Shown one piece after another: positions 1 to 8,205 of a stretch of DNA of 64,000 nt. Every line of letters begins with the position of its first letter. The first letter of the stretch is position 1. A model generated the notes under the pieces. That model saw nothing but the letters and a program-made list of their open reading frames with translations, made no database searches and was not told the DNA's origin. Position numbers and translations under genes: made by a program. The DNA comes from Roseiarcus fermentans (GTDB lineage: Bacteria > Pseudomonadota > Alphaproteobacteria > Rhizobiales > Beijerinckiaceae): the NCBI RefSeq assembly GCF_003315135.1, contig NZ_QNRK01000024.1, forward strand, positions 1 to 64,000. The letters run 5' to 3'.

Positions 1-118
1 ATGCCCGCCTCCCGCGAATCATGGCCCTTCTATCTATCACGCTGTTTCCGCTTCAGGAATCCCCAACCATCGAGTCAATCACGCGGAAACCGTATTACAG
101 AGTGACGGACCTCCCAAG

Positions 119-352
119 CCGCCGTCATCGCGAGGAGCGAAGCGACGTGGCGATCCAGGGGGGCAGGGCCAAGGTCTGGCGGAGTCGGGCAGCGCCGCTC
201 CTCCGGCAGTTGCAAAGTGACGCAATACCCAAGCCGCCGTCAAGTCTGCCGTATGCGCCGCGCGTCGCCGAGCTGCAACGTCGGCGCACGCGGCCCCTGG
301 ATCGCCGCGTCGCCCTTCGGGCTCCTCGCGAGGACGGCGGGAAGCGTCGATC
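119..352. repeat. Dispersed palindromic repeat, copy 1
   Basis: Two long arms face each other. The left arm (about 123-166) reads CGTCATCGCGAGGAGCGAAG and runs into a GGCGATCCAGG core. The right arm (about 293-346) carries the reverse complement core CCTGGATCGCC followed by CTCCTCGCGAGGACGG. Related copies lie at 22887-23076, 23564-23715, 36587-36791, 37209-37400 and 53905-54049. All are intergenic except the one inside higB. The rest of 1-480 shows no convincing gene. The element type (REP-like or MITE-like) is inference. Confidence 0.75.
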
Positions 353-480
353 AAAGTGACAAAGTGACAGGTTCGGGCGCCCAAGTCCCTGAAGGGATGC
401 TGCGCCTGCCAGAACTGCGCGCGGAGCCGGCGACGGCCGACGGCGTCCTTGCCCGCGACCCGCTGGGCGACCGGCAGACC

Positions 481-1260
481 CTAGCCGCCTCCAAAAGCTC
501 CGTGGCGGCCTTCGCCGCCCGCGAAACGCGCCGGGCCTTCGGCCGCCTCGCCGCTGGCGAGGGTGGCGAGACCGCGCTCCGCCTCGTAGGCAACGGCCGC
601 CTCGGCGTCGAGATCCCATTGTGCGATCGCCGAGAGGCGGTCGTTGCGCATCGCGTTCTGCGGAAAGGCGCTGAGGCTGCGGGCGAGCGCGACCGCGCGC
701 GCCAGCGCCGCGCCGTCTTCGGTCACCTCGTTGACGAGGCCGATGCGGCGCCCCTCCTCGGCGTCGACCGGACGGCCGGTGAGAATGAGCTCCATCGCCC
801 GGCCGTGCCCGACGATGCGCGGCAGGCGGATCGTGCCGAGGTCGATGAGCGGCACGCCGAAGCGGCGGTTGAAGACGCCGAAGGTCGCCGATCGGCCGGC
901 GATTCTGAGGTCGCACCAGAGGGCGAGCTCCAGGCCGCCCGCCACCGCCGGACCCTCGATCGCGGCGATCGCCGGCTTCGTCAGGGTCAGCCGCGTCGGC
1001 CCCATCGGACCGAAGTCGCCGTCCTTCAGGAACCGGCCCGGCTCTCCGGCCGCGAGCGCCTTGAGGTCGGCGCCGGCGCAGAAGGCCGCGCCCGCGCCGG
1101 TCAGAACCGCGACGTCGGCGTCCGGATCGGCGTCGAACCGCTTGAAGGCGTCGTACAGCGCCCGCGCGGTCGCAAGATCGACCGCGTTGCGTCTTTCCGG
1201 CCGTTCGATGGTCACGATCGTCACGCGCCCCTCGGCGCGAACGGAAACCGGGGTCGTCAT
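481..1260 (-). CDS. Enoyl-CoA hydratase/isomerase family protein
   Basis: This 259-aa protein has the usual length and layout of the crotonase superfamily, which acts on acyl-CoA thioesters in the cytoplasm. Seen: an N-terminal ERRNAVDL segment, the first oxyanion-hole strand AAFCAGADLKAL (around residues 59-70), and the second segment GPAVAGGLELALWCDLRI (around residues 103-120). The substrate cannot be read from the sequence. The gene stands alone, with a repeat downstream at 119-352 and a divergent membrane protein gene upstream. A second, unrelated-context crotonase lies at 49761-50561. The family call is firm and the reaction is open (hydratase, isomerase or other). Confidence 0.85.
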   Translation of the reverse strand: MTTPVSVRAEGRVTIVTIERPERRNAVDLATARALYDAFKRFDADPDADVAVLTGAGAAFCAGADLKALAAGEPGRFLKDGDFGPMGPTRLTLTKPAIAAIEGPAVAGGLELALWCDLRIAGRSATFGVFNRRFGVPLIDLGTIRLPRIVGHGRAMELILTGRPVDAEEGRRIGLVNEVTEDGAALARAVALARSLSAFPQNAMRNDRLSAIAQWDLDAEAAVAYEAERGLATLASGEAAEGPARFAGGEGRHGAFGGG

Positions 1261-1400
1261 CGTCTCTTCCCTCGCATCGTCGCCGGATTGGTTTAGCGCG
1301 GAACCGATCGGCCGATAAGTCGGGCGACCGCGACCGCGCGCCGCGCTTGACCCTCCGCCCGCGGTCGGGCAAGGCAGGCTCGAACGATGAACGGCTCCGC

Positions 1401-2099
1401 ATGACCATCCCCCCGCCGTCGCCGGCCGCCGACGAAGAGCCGGGAGGGTTTCTCGTCACCCTCGCGCACCGTCCCCGCCTGCTCGCCGGGGCGGCCATCA
1501 TGATTGCGACCTATTTCGTCCTCCTGTTCGCGCCGCTCGTCATGCGGGAGTCGACCCGGCTTCTGATCGCGTGGAACGCCGGGTCATGGGCCTATCTCTT
1601 GCTGATCGCGCAGATGATGCGCCGGCCGACCGCCGATCCGCGCGTGGAAGCCCGCCCGGAAGACGAGAACCAATGGGTGCTCGTGGTCCTCGGCGTGACG
1701 GCGAGCTGCGCCGCGCTCGCGGCGATCGTCTGGGACCTCGGCCCGGTCAAGACCATGGACGGCTTCGGCAAGGCGGAGCATGTCGCGCTCGTCGTGACAA
1801 GCCTGCTCAGCGCCTGGACCTACATTCAGGTGCTGTTCGCCATCCATTATGCCGGCGTCTTCTTCGCCGCGGTCGCCGGCGGCCGCCCGGGCGGGCTCGA
1901 CTTTCCCGGCAAGCCGGACCCCGAATGGACCGAGTTCGTCTACCAGGCCTTCACGGTCGGCTGCACCTTCGCCAGTTCCGACACCAGCGTCACCTCGACC
2001 CGGATGCGGCGCATCTGCGTCATCCAGGGCGTCGTCGCCTTCTTCTTCAACACCATCATCGTCGCCCTCGCCATCAACATCGCGGCCGGGTTCTTCTGA
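1401..2099 (+). CDS. DUF1345-type predicted membrane protein
   Basis: A 232-aa integral membrane protein. Hydrophobic segments are seen near residues 25-48, 55-72, 95-115, 135-160 and at the C-terminus, where the chain ends in a helix finishing [26 protein letters not shown] segment before the last helix is typical of the DUF1345 family, whose function is unknown. An upstream in-frame ATG at 1347 is possible. ATG 1401 is preferred because the family begins close to the first helix. hisS starts 30 bp downstream on the same strand, so the two may be co-transcribed. Confidence 0.75.
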   Translation: MTIPPPSPAADEEPGGFLVTLAHRPRLLAGAAIMIATYFVLLFAPLVMRESTRLLIAWNAGSWAYLLLIAQMMRRPTADPRVEARPEDENQWVLVVLGVTASCAALAAIVWDLGPVKTMDGFGKAEHVALVVTSLLSAWTYIQVLFAIHYAGVFFAAVAGGRPGGLDFPGKPDPEWTEFVYQAFTVGCTFASSDTSVTSTRMRRICVIQGVVAFFFNTIIVALAINIAAGFF

Positions 2100-2128
2100 A
2101 CGCGCGCCGCCGACCGGACCGAATCCCC

Positions 2129-3634
2129 ATGACCGAATCCCCTGTTTCGAACCGCGTGCGGCCTGCGCTGCCGCGCGGCCTCGTCGACCGCACCCCCGCC
2201 GACATCGCCGCGGCCGAGGCGATGATGGCGACGATCCGCAGCGTCTACGCCCTCTACGGCTTCGAGGCGGTCGAGACGCCGTTCATCGAATACACCGAGG
2301 CCCTGGGAAAATTCCTGCCCGACCAGGACCGGCCGAACGAGGGCGTGTTCTCGTTCAAGGACGACGACGAGCAATGGCTGTCGCTGCGCTACGACCTCAC
2401 CGCGCCGCTCGCCCGTTACGTCGCCGAGCATTTCGACAGGCTGCCGAAACCCTATCGCAGCTATCGGGCTGGCTGGGTGTTCCGCAACGAGAAGCCCGGC
2501 CCGGGCCGCTACCGCCAGTTCATGCAGTTCGACGCCGACACCGTCGGCGCGGCCAGCGTCGCCGCCGACGCGGAGATCTGCATGATGGCGGCCGACGTGC
2601 TGGAGGCGCTGGGGATCAAACGCGGCGACTACGTCGTCAAGGTCAACAACCGAAAGGTGCTCGACGGCGTGATGGAGGCGATCGGCCTCGGCGGCTCGGA
2701 AAACGCCGGCCGCCGCCTCACCGTTCTGCGGGCGATCGACAAGCTCGACCGGCTGGGCCCCGAGGGCGTGCGCGCGCTGCTCGGATCCGGCCGCAAGGAC
2801 GAGAGCGGCGATTTCACCAAGGGCGCGGGACTCGAGGCCGACGCGATCGACCGGGTGCTCGCCTACACCGCGGCGCGCGCTGAAGACAATCGCGCCACGG
2901 TCGCCGCGCTCGCGCCTGCGGTCGCCGGCTCCACCGTCGGCGAGCAGGGGCTGCGGGAACTCGCCGAGATCGTCGGCCTGGTCGAGGCGGGCGGGGCGGC
3001 GGACCGGGTGATCGTCGACCCTTCCGTCGTCCGCGGCCTCGAATATTACACCGGCCCCGTCTTCGAGGCCGAGCTGACCTTCGCGGTCAGGGACGAGGCC
3101 GGGCGGCCGGTGCGCTTCGGCTCGGTCGGCGGCGGCGGGCGCTACGACGGGCTGGTGGCGCGCTTCCGCGAGGAGCCGGTGCCGGCGACCGGCTTTTCCG
3201 TCGGCGTCTCGCGGCTGCTCGCGGCGCTGCGCGCCATCGACAGCCCGATCGTCCGGGCGGCGGCGACCGCGGGCCCGGTCGTGGTGCTGGCGCTCGACCG
3301 GGACGAAGCCGCGATGGCGAGCGTCCAGCGCCTCGTCGCCCGGCTGCGGGGGGCGGGAATCGCAGCCGAACTGTACCTCGGGCAGGCGGGCATGAACGCC
3401 CAGCTCAAATACGCCGACCGGCGGCGCGCCCGGGTCGCCGTCATCCAGGGCTCGAACGAGCGCGAGGCGCCGGGCGGAGCGCAGGTGACGATCCGCGACC
3501 TGAAGCTCGGCGCGGAGCTCGCCAAGGGCACGAAGGACCGCGCCGACTATCTGGAGCTGCGCCAGCAGGCACAGTTTTCGGCGCGGGAGGCGGAGCTGGT
3601 GGAGCGGGTGCGGGAGGTGCTCGCGCGCCCCTGA
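2129..3634 (+). CDS. hisS: Histidyl-tRNA synthetase
   Basis: A class II aminoacyl-tRNA synthetase of 501 aa that charges tRNA-His with histidine. Seen in order: N-terminal [12 protein letters not shown]; class II motif 2 around [20 protein letters not shown]; the histidine-binding signature [15 protein letters not shown]; motif 3 around [15 protein letters not shown]; and a C-terminal anticodon-binding domain (about residue 375 on). ATG 2129 is chosen because the reading frame is open far upstream but homology starts here. Slightly longer than bacterial enzymes such as E. coli HisS, which is common for the alphaproteobacterial type with an insert between catalytic motifs. Confidence 0.96.
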   Translation: MTESPVSNRVRPALPRGLVDRTPADIAAAEAMMATIRSVYALYGFEAVETPFIEYTEALGKFLPDQDRPNEGVFSFKDDDEQWLSLRYDLTAPLARYVAEHFDRLPKPYRSYRAGWVFRNEKPGPGRYRQFMQFDADTVGAASVAADAEICMMAADVLEALGIKRGDYVVKVNNRKVLDGVMEAIGLGGSENAGRRLTVLRAIDKLDRLGPEGVRALLGSGRKDESGDFTKGAGLEADAIDRVLAYTAARAEDNRATVAALAPAVAGSTVGEQGLRELAEIVGLVEAGGAADRVIVDPSVVRGLEYYTGPVFEAELTFAVRDEAGRPVRFGSVGGGGRYDGLVARFREEPVPATGFSVGVSRLLAALRAIDSPIVRAAATAGPVVVLALDRDEAAMASVQRLVARLRGAGIAAELYLGQAGMNAQLKYADRRRARVAVIQGSNEREAPGGAQVTIRDLKLGAELAKGTKDRADYLELRQQAQFSAREAELVERVREVLARP

Positions 3635-3656
3635 TTTCCGCCGCGGCGGCGCCCGG

Positions 3657-4319
3657 TCAGCCGGCCTCCGCCTTCGGCTCGAACGGGCAGATCGCCTTCA
3701 GCACGCAAACGGGGCAGGCGGGCTTGCGCGCCTTGCAGACGTAGCGGCCGTGCAGGATCAGCCAATGGTGGGCGTGCGGCAGGAAGCGGTCGGGGACGAC
3801 CGTCATCAGCCCGTCCTCGACCTCGCGCGGCGTCTTGCCCGGCGCGATGCCGAGCCGGTTGGCGACGCGGAAGACGTGGGTGTCGACCGCGAGCGTATGC
3901 TCGCCGAAGGCGATGTTGAGCACCACGTTGGCGGTCTTGCGCCCGACGCCGGGAAGGGCCTCGAGCGCCGCGCGGTCGCGCGGAACCTCGCCGCCGTGCT
4001 GCTCCACGAGCGCTTTCGACAGCGCGATCACGTGCCGCGCCTTCGAGCGGTAGAGCCCGATCGTCCGGATCCGCTCGGCCAGACCCTCCTCGCCCAGCGC
4101 CGCCATCCTGGCGGGCGTGTCGGCGACCGCGAACAGCGGTTTGGTCGCCCGGTTCACGCCCGAATCCGTCGCCTGCGCCGACAGCACCACCGCCACCAGC
4201 AACGTGAACGGGTTGACCGACTCGAGTTCGCCTTTGGGCGTCGGGTTGGCGGCGGCCAGCCGCTCGAAAACCGCCTCCGCGAGCGCCTTGCGCTTGCTGA
4301 GGGAAAGTCTTGCCGCCAT
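3657..4319 (-). CDS. nth: Endonuclease III (DNA glycosylase/AP lyase)
   Basis: A 220-aa base-excision repair enzyme that removes oxidised pyrimidines and cleaves the abasic site. The helix-hairpin-helix LPGVGRKTANVV contains the catalytic lysine, and the catalytic aspartate sits in VDTHVFRV. The C-terminus carries the [4Fe-4S] cluster pattern C-x6-C-x2-C-x5-C. The frame is open up to 4397, but the ATG at 4319 (MAARLSLSK) matches the family start. It converges on hisS, whose stop lies 23 bp away. Confidence 0.95.
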   Translation of the reverse strand: MAARLSLSKRKALAEAVFERLAAANPTPKGELESVNPFTLLVAVVLSAQATDSGVNRATKPLFAVADTPARMAALGEEGLAERIRTIGLYRSKARHVIALSKALVEQHGGEVPRDRAALEALPGVGRKTANVVLNIAFGEHTLAVDTHVFRVANRLGIAPGKTPREVEDGLMTVVPDRFLPHAHHWLILHGRYVCKARKPACPVCVLKAICPFEPKAEAG

Positions 4320-4470
4320 GGAGCCTCGCTGTCCTCGACCGTCGGGCGCCGGCGGCGAGCCCGGTCGGGCGCGTCTTGCTTTGGGCTCGGTCGGCACGCA
4401 ATATGCGCGAACAGGCCGTTGTCAGAAAGTCGGGCGGGCTGTGGTTCGCGAGATTTCTGGGAGGATACGA

Positions 4471-5676
4471 ATGCGACAGTTCAATCGCGTGGCTCGCGCC
4501 GGCGCGCTGTGCGCGGCGCTCGCCGCGGGCGCGGCGCAGGCGGCGCCCGACAAGGTGGTGATCGGCGACATCGACGACATGTCAGGGCCTTACGGCGACG
4601 TGATCGGCGCCGGCGGCGTCGAGGCGATCCGGATGGCGATCGCCGACTTCGGCGGCAGCGTGCTCGGCAAGCCGATCGACGTCCTGACCGCCGACCACCA
4701 GAACAAGCCCGACATCGGCCAGCAGAAGTTTCGCGAGTGGGCGGACACTCAGGGCATGACCATGACCCTCGGGGGCTCGAACACCGGCGTCAGTCTCGCC
4801 ATGTCCGCGGCCGCCAAGGAGAAGAAGATCCCGTTCTTCGCCATCGGCGCGGCGGGCGCGCAGCTCACCGGCAAGGCCTGCAACCCCTATACGATCCACT
4901 ACGGCTACGACACCAAGGCGCTCGCCAACGGCACCGCCAAGACCATCGTCGCCGAGGGGGGAAAAAGCTGGTTCTTCATCACCGCCGACTACGCCTTCGG
5001 CAAGCAGCTCGAGGCGGACGCCTCGGATATCGTAAAGGCGGGCGGCGGCAGCGTCGTCGGCGACGTGCGCGTGCCGCTCGGCACCTCCGACTTCTCCTCG
5101 TATCTGTTGCAGGCGCAGGGGTCGGGCGCGCAGGTGCTCGGGCTCTCCAACGCCGGCGCGGACTTCTCCAACTCGCTCAAGGCGGCCTCGGAATTCGGCC
5201 TGACGAAGAGCATGAAGCCCGCGGCGCTGCTCGTCTTCCTGACCGACATCCGCTCCGTCGGCCTCGAGACCGCGCAGGGGCTGATCCTGACCGACGGCTG
5301 GTACTGGGATCTCGACGACCGCACCCGCGCCTTCGCCAAGCGGTTCTACGACAAGGTCAAACGGGAGCCGACCATGCCGCAGGCCGCCTTCTATTCGGCG
5401 ACCCTGACCTATCTGTCCGCGGTCAAGGCGGCCGGCACGACCGACGGCGACAAGGTGATGGACGAACTGCACAAGATGACGATCAACGACGCGTTCACCC
5501 AGAACGGGACCATCCGCCCGGACGGGCTCTTGCTGCACGACATGTACATCATGCAGGTCAAGACGCCGGCCGAGTCGAAGGGCGAGTGGGACTATTACAA
5601 GCTCGTCAAGACGATGACCGGCGAGGAGGCCTACGGCAAGCTGTCCGACTCCGCCTGCCCGCTGGTGCAGAAGTAG
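4471..5676 (+). CDS. Periplasmic branched-chain amino-acid-type ABC transporter substrate-binding protein
   Basis: A 401-aa periplasmic binding protein of the LivJ-like (Peripla_BP_6) fold. A Sec signal peptide is seen: MRQFNRVARAG, then an Ala-rich core ending AAQAA before PDKVVIGDIDDMSGPY. Later blocks include GGSNTGVSLAMS, FFITADYAFGKQ and QAAFYSATLTYLSAVKAAG, as in proteins binding amino acids, amides or aromatic acids. A GGGAGG ribosome-binding site precedes ATG 4471. No permease or ATPase genes are adjacent, so this is an orphan subunit here and its ligand is unknown. Confidence 0.87.
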   Translation: MRQFNRVARAGALCAALAAGAAQAAPDKVVIGDIDDMSGPYGDVIGAGGVEAIRMAIADFGGSVLGKPIDVLTADHQNKPDIGQQKFREWADTQGMTMTLGGSNTGVSLAMSAAAKEKKIPFFAIGAAGAQLTGKACNPYTIHYGYDTKALANGTAKTIVAEGGKSWFFITADYAFGKQLEADASDIVKAGGGSVVGDVRVPLGTSDFSSYLLQAQGSGAQVLGLSNAGADFSNSLKAASEFGLTKSMKPAALLVFLTDIRSVGLETAQGLILTDGWYWDLDDRTRAFAKRFYDKVKREPTMPQAAFYSATLTYLSAVKAAGTTDGDKVMDELHKMTINDAFTQNGTIRPDGLLLHDMYIMQVKTPAESKGEWDYYKLVKTMTGEEAYGKLSDSACPLVQK

Positions 5677-5807
5677 GGCTCCCGACCGGCGGGTGACGAC
5701 CTTCGCGCCCGCCGGCCCTGTTCGCCGCCAAGGATACGAAGCCGCCTTCGTGGTCCCCTGTGACCCCTGGTGGTTCGAGAAAGCTCCGCCTGCAGGGCGA
5801 TCAGCCG

Positions 5808-5948
5808 AGCGCCACCCGGTAGGCCGCCTGCGTCTTCGCCGCGATTTCTTCCAGCGTCACGCCCGGCGCCGTCTCGATCAGCGCCATGCCGCGATAGCCG
5901 TGTCTTGTCGATCGTGAACACGCCGAGGTCGGTGATCACGAGGTCGGC
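5808..5948 (-). pseudogene. Second, decayed copy of the scoB 3' end
   Basis: This stretch repeats the last ~135 bp of scoB (6811-6948) in the same orientation, starting at the shared AGCGCCACCCGGTAGGCCG. The copies are roughly 90-95% identical. This copy has a one-base insertion (GTGTCTTGTCG against GTGCTTGTCG) that breaks the frame, so it is not coding. It lies on the far side of the MNT/HEPN module from intact scoB, so the module is flanked by direct repeats of a core gene's end. The far end of the copy runs into the last codons of the HEPN gene. Confidence 0.85.
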
Positions 5949-6334
5949 GACCTCGGCGGTGTTCGCGGCGCAGCGCCACGCAGTCGCTTCAGCAAATCGT
6001 CAATTCGTTGTTTCAGCGCCGGCAGATCGCTCTTGACCGTTCGCCAGACAACATCGACGTCTACGTCAAAGTACTCATGGATCATCTTGTTGCGCATGCC
6101 GCGCATTTCGATCCACGGCAACTCAGGGTGAGCCGCCACGAATTGCGGCGCGTGTTGCTGAATTTGGCGGGCGGCTTCGCCGATGATCTCCATGTTGCGG
6201 ATCACGGCGTCCTGATCGCGCTGACTCTGCCGAAAGGCGCTCACACCGCCAAGCCGGTCGATATAGTCGGTGGCTCGCTGAATGGCCTGCGCAATGTGGT
6301 TCAAATACTCTTCGACGCGCTCGGGGTGCTTCAT
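5936..6334 (-). CDS. HepT-like HEPN-domain toxin (DUF86 type)
   Basis: A 132-aa all-helical protein. The HEPN RNase signature R-x4-H is seen in RGMRNKMIHEYF, preceded by NMEIIGEAARQI, typical of HepT/DUF86 proteins. In characterised HepT-MntA pairs the HEPN protein is a toxin neutralised by AMPylation from the nucleotidyltransferase; that is family knowledge, not shown here. Its ATG overlaps the stop of the upstream MNT gene by 4 bp. The last ~10 codons (RGAAPRTPPRSPTS) read into the duplicated scoB end at 5808-5948, so the natural C-terminus was probably replaced at the junction. Confidence 0.85.
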   Translation of the reverse strand: MKHPERVEEYLNHIAQAIQRATDYIDRLGGVSAFRQSQRDQDAVIRNMEIIGEAARQIQQHAPQFVAAHPELPWIEMRGMRNKMIHEYFDVDVDVVWRTVKSDLPALKQRIDDLLKRLRGAAPRTPPRSPTS

Positions 6335-6621
6335 AGCGGTTCGGCACGTTTCAGCACGCGATCCCTGAACGTCTCGGGCAAGAACCCCGGCGTCAAAACC
6401 GATACCCGAACGCCGAGCAACGCTTGCGCGGCATGTTCCAGCCTGGCGAGCGTGAACAAGGTTGTCTCGTCCGTCGCCTCCACGAGGAGATCGAGATCGC
6501 TGTCGTCAGTATCCGCGCCGGTCAACACGGAGCCATACACACGCGGGCGCCTCACCCCGTAGCCCAGGAGAAGCTGGCGCAGTTCAGCGCGATGCGCATC
6601 AAGGGCTGCGGATGGTTTCAT
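6331..6621 (-). CDS. MntA-like minimal nucleotidyltransferase (antitoxin)
   Basis: A 96-aa protein with the Pol-beta-type nucleotidyltransferase signature: GS at VYGSVLTGADTDD followed by SDLDLLVEA, giving the metal-binding aspartates. In known MntA-HepT systems it transfers AMP to the HEPN partner and so blocks it. It overlaps the HEPN gene by 4 bp (ATGA), the usual operon order. The pair is inserted 187 bp beyond the scoB stop codon. GC content is lower than in neighbouring core genes, which fits a transferred module. Confidence 0.85.
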   Translation of the reverse strand: MKPSAALDAHRAELRQLLLGYGVRRPRVYGSVLTGADTDDSDLDLLVEATDETTLFTLARLEHAAQALLGVRVSVLTPGFLPETFRDRVLKRAEPL

Positions 6622-6807
6622 GGTTGGAGACTAACATAAACGGGGCGCGAACCCGAGCGGCGGATCCGGGTCGCAATGCCGTTCGTTATAAACGCCTGAG
6701 CGGGGCAGCCAGTTTCGGACCCGAGCCGCTGTTGCGGCTCGGAGTCTCCGCCCTTCTTTGGCGGAATCGTCGTTGACCCCGCTTGACAGCGCGCTCAGCG
6801 ACGCGCC

Positions 6808-7449
6808 CTACAGCGCCACCCGGTAGGCCGCCTGGGTCTTCGCCGCGATCTCCTCGAGCGTCACGCCCGGCGCCGTCTCGATCAGCGCCATGCCGCGATA
6901 GCCGTGCTTGTCGATCGTGAACACGCCGAGGTCGGTGATGACGAGGTCGACGACCTTGGCCCCGGTCAGCGGCAGTTCGCAATGATGCAGCAGCTTCGGC
7001 CCGTCCTTGGACGTGTGCTCCATCACCACGACGATCTTCTTGACGCCGGCGACGAGGTCCATCGCGCCGCCCATGCCCTTGACCATTTTTCCGGGGATCA
7101 TCCAGTTGGCGAGATCGCCGGTCTCGGAGACCTGCATGGCGCCCAGAATCGCGAGGTCGATGTGGCCGCCGCGGATCATCGCGAACGAGTCGGCGCTGGA
7201 GAAGAAGCTCGTCGTCGGCAGTTCGGTCACGGTCTGCTTGCCGGCGTTGATGAGGTCGGCGTCCTCCTCCCCCTCGTAGGGGAAGGGGCCCATGCCGAGC
7301 ATGCCGTTCTCGCTCTGCAGCGCGACCGTCATGCCCTCGGGGATGTAGTTCGACACCAGCGTCGGGATGCCGATGCCGAGATTGACGTAGAAACCGTCCT
7401 TGAGTTCCTTGGCGGCGCGGGCCGCCATCTGTTCGCGAGTCCAGGCCAT
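6808..7449 (-). CDS. scoB: 3-oxoacid CoA-transferase subunit B
   Basis: A 213-aa subunit of succinyl-CoA:3-ketoacid CoA-transferase, used in ketone-body/acetoacetate activation. Family landmarks are [15 protein letters not shown] near the N-terminus, the active-site glutamate in [10 protein letters not shown], and [15 protein letters not shown]. The start is ATG 7449 ([12 protein letters not shown]), 17 bp after the scoA stop. The last ~135 bp recur, degraded, at 5808-5948 beyond an MNT/HEPN module. The intact gene ends normally in AAYRVAL. Confidence 0.93.
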   Translation of the reverse strand: MAWTREQMAARAAKELKDGFYVNLGIGIPTLVSNYIPEGMTVALQSENGMLGMGPFPYEGEEDADLINAGKQTVTELPTTSFFSSADSFAMIRGGHIDLAILGAMQVSETGDLANWMIPGKMVKGMGGAMDLVAGVKKIVVVMEHTSKDGPKLLHHCELPLTGAKVVDLVITDLGVFTIDKHGYRGMALIETAPGVTLEEIAAKTQAAYRVAL

Positions 7450-7466
7450 GTCGGCGCTCCTTGAGT

Positions 7467-8174
7467 TCAGGCCGCGTCGCGCTTGCGCACGGTGCGCTGC
7501 TCGATGTGCTTCTTGGCGCCGGGGACATGCACGATGCGATGCACGAACACGCCGGGCGTCATGATGTCGTCCGGGTCGATCTCGCCGGGCTGGACCAGAT
7601 GCTCGACCTCGGCGACGGTGATCTTGCCCGCGGTGGCCATGTTCGGATTGAAATTGCGCGCCGTCTTCCGGTAGACGAGATTGCCCTCGGTGTCGCCCTT
7701 CCAGGCGTGCACCAGCGACACCTCGGCGGTGAGGCCGAACTCCATGACATAGGCTTCGTTGTTGAAGTCGCGGATTTCCTTGCCCTCGGCGACGATCGTG
7801 CCGACGCCGGTCTTGGTGAAGAAGGCGGGAATGCCGGCGCCGCCGGCGCGGATCCGCTCGGCCAGCGTGCCCTGCGGGTTGAACTCGAGTTCGAGCCTGC
7901 CCGAGAGGTAGAGATTGGCGAAGGTCTTGTTCTCGCCGACGTAGCTCGAGATCATCTTGCGGATCTGGCCGCTCTCGAGCAGGACGCCGAGGCCGACGCC
8001 GTCGACGCCGCAATTGTTGGAGACGACGGTCAGGTCCTTGACGCCGGTCTTGCACAGGGCCTCGATCAGCGTCTCCGGGATGCCGCACAGGCCGAAGCCG
8101 CCGGACATGATCGTCATGCCGTCCTTGACGATGCCCGCGAGCGCCGCGTCGGCGGTGGCGTAGACTTTTCTCAC
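7467..8174 (-). CDS. scoA: 3-oxoacid CoA-transferase subunit A
   Basis: A 235-aa partner of ScoB. Seen: [15 protein letters not shown] (the glycine-rich CoA-transferase N-terminal motif), [12 protein letters not shown], and [16 protein letters not shown]. The frame is open to 8231, but GTG 8174 ([12 protein letters not shown]) is preferred: a GGAGGG ribosome-binding site lies 8 bp upstream and homologues begin here. scoB follows after 17 bp, so they form an operon. Only 31 bp separate it from the upstream membrane-protein gene, so read-through from the moxR cluster is possible. Confidence 0.93.
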   Translation of the reverse strand: MRKVYATADAALAGIVKDGMTIMSGGFGLCGIPETLIEALCKTGVKDLTVVSNNCGVDGVGLGVLLESGQIRKMISSYVGENKTFANLYLSGRLELEFNPQGTLAERIRAGGAGIPAFFTKTGVGTIVAEGKEIRDFNNEAYVMEFGLTAEVSLVHAWKGDTEGNLVYRKTARNFNPNMATAGKITVAEVEHLVQPGEIDPDDIMTPGVFVHRIVHVPGAKKHIEQRTVRKRDAA

Positions 8175-8205
8175 CGGATGACCCTCCCCAAAAAGCCCGT
8201 CATCC

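Noticed and set aside
5936-6621. Integron gene cassette (attC-type) for the MNT/HEPN pair
   Set aside because: No attC-like palindrome or integrase was seen. The flanks are copies of scoB rather than cassette sites.
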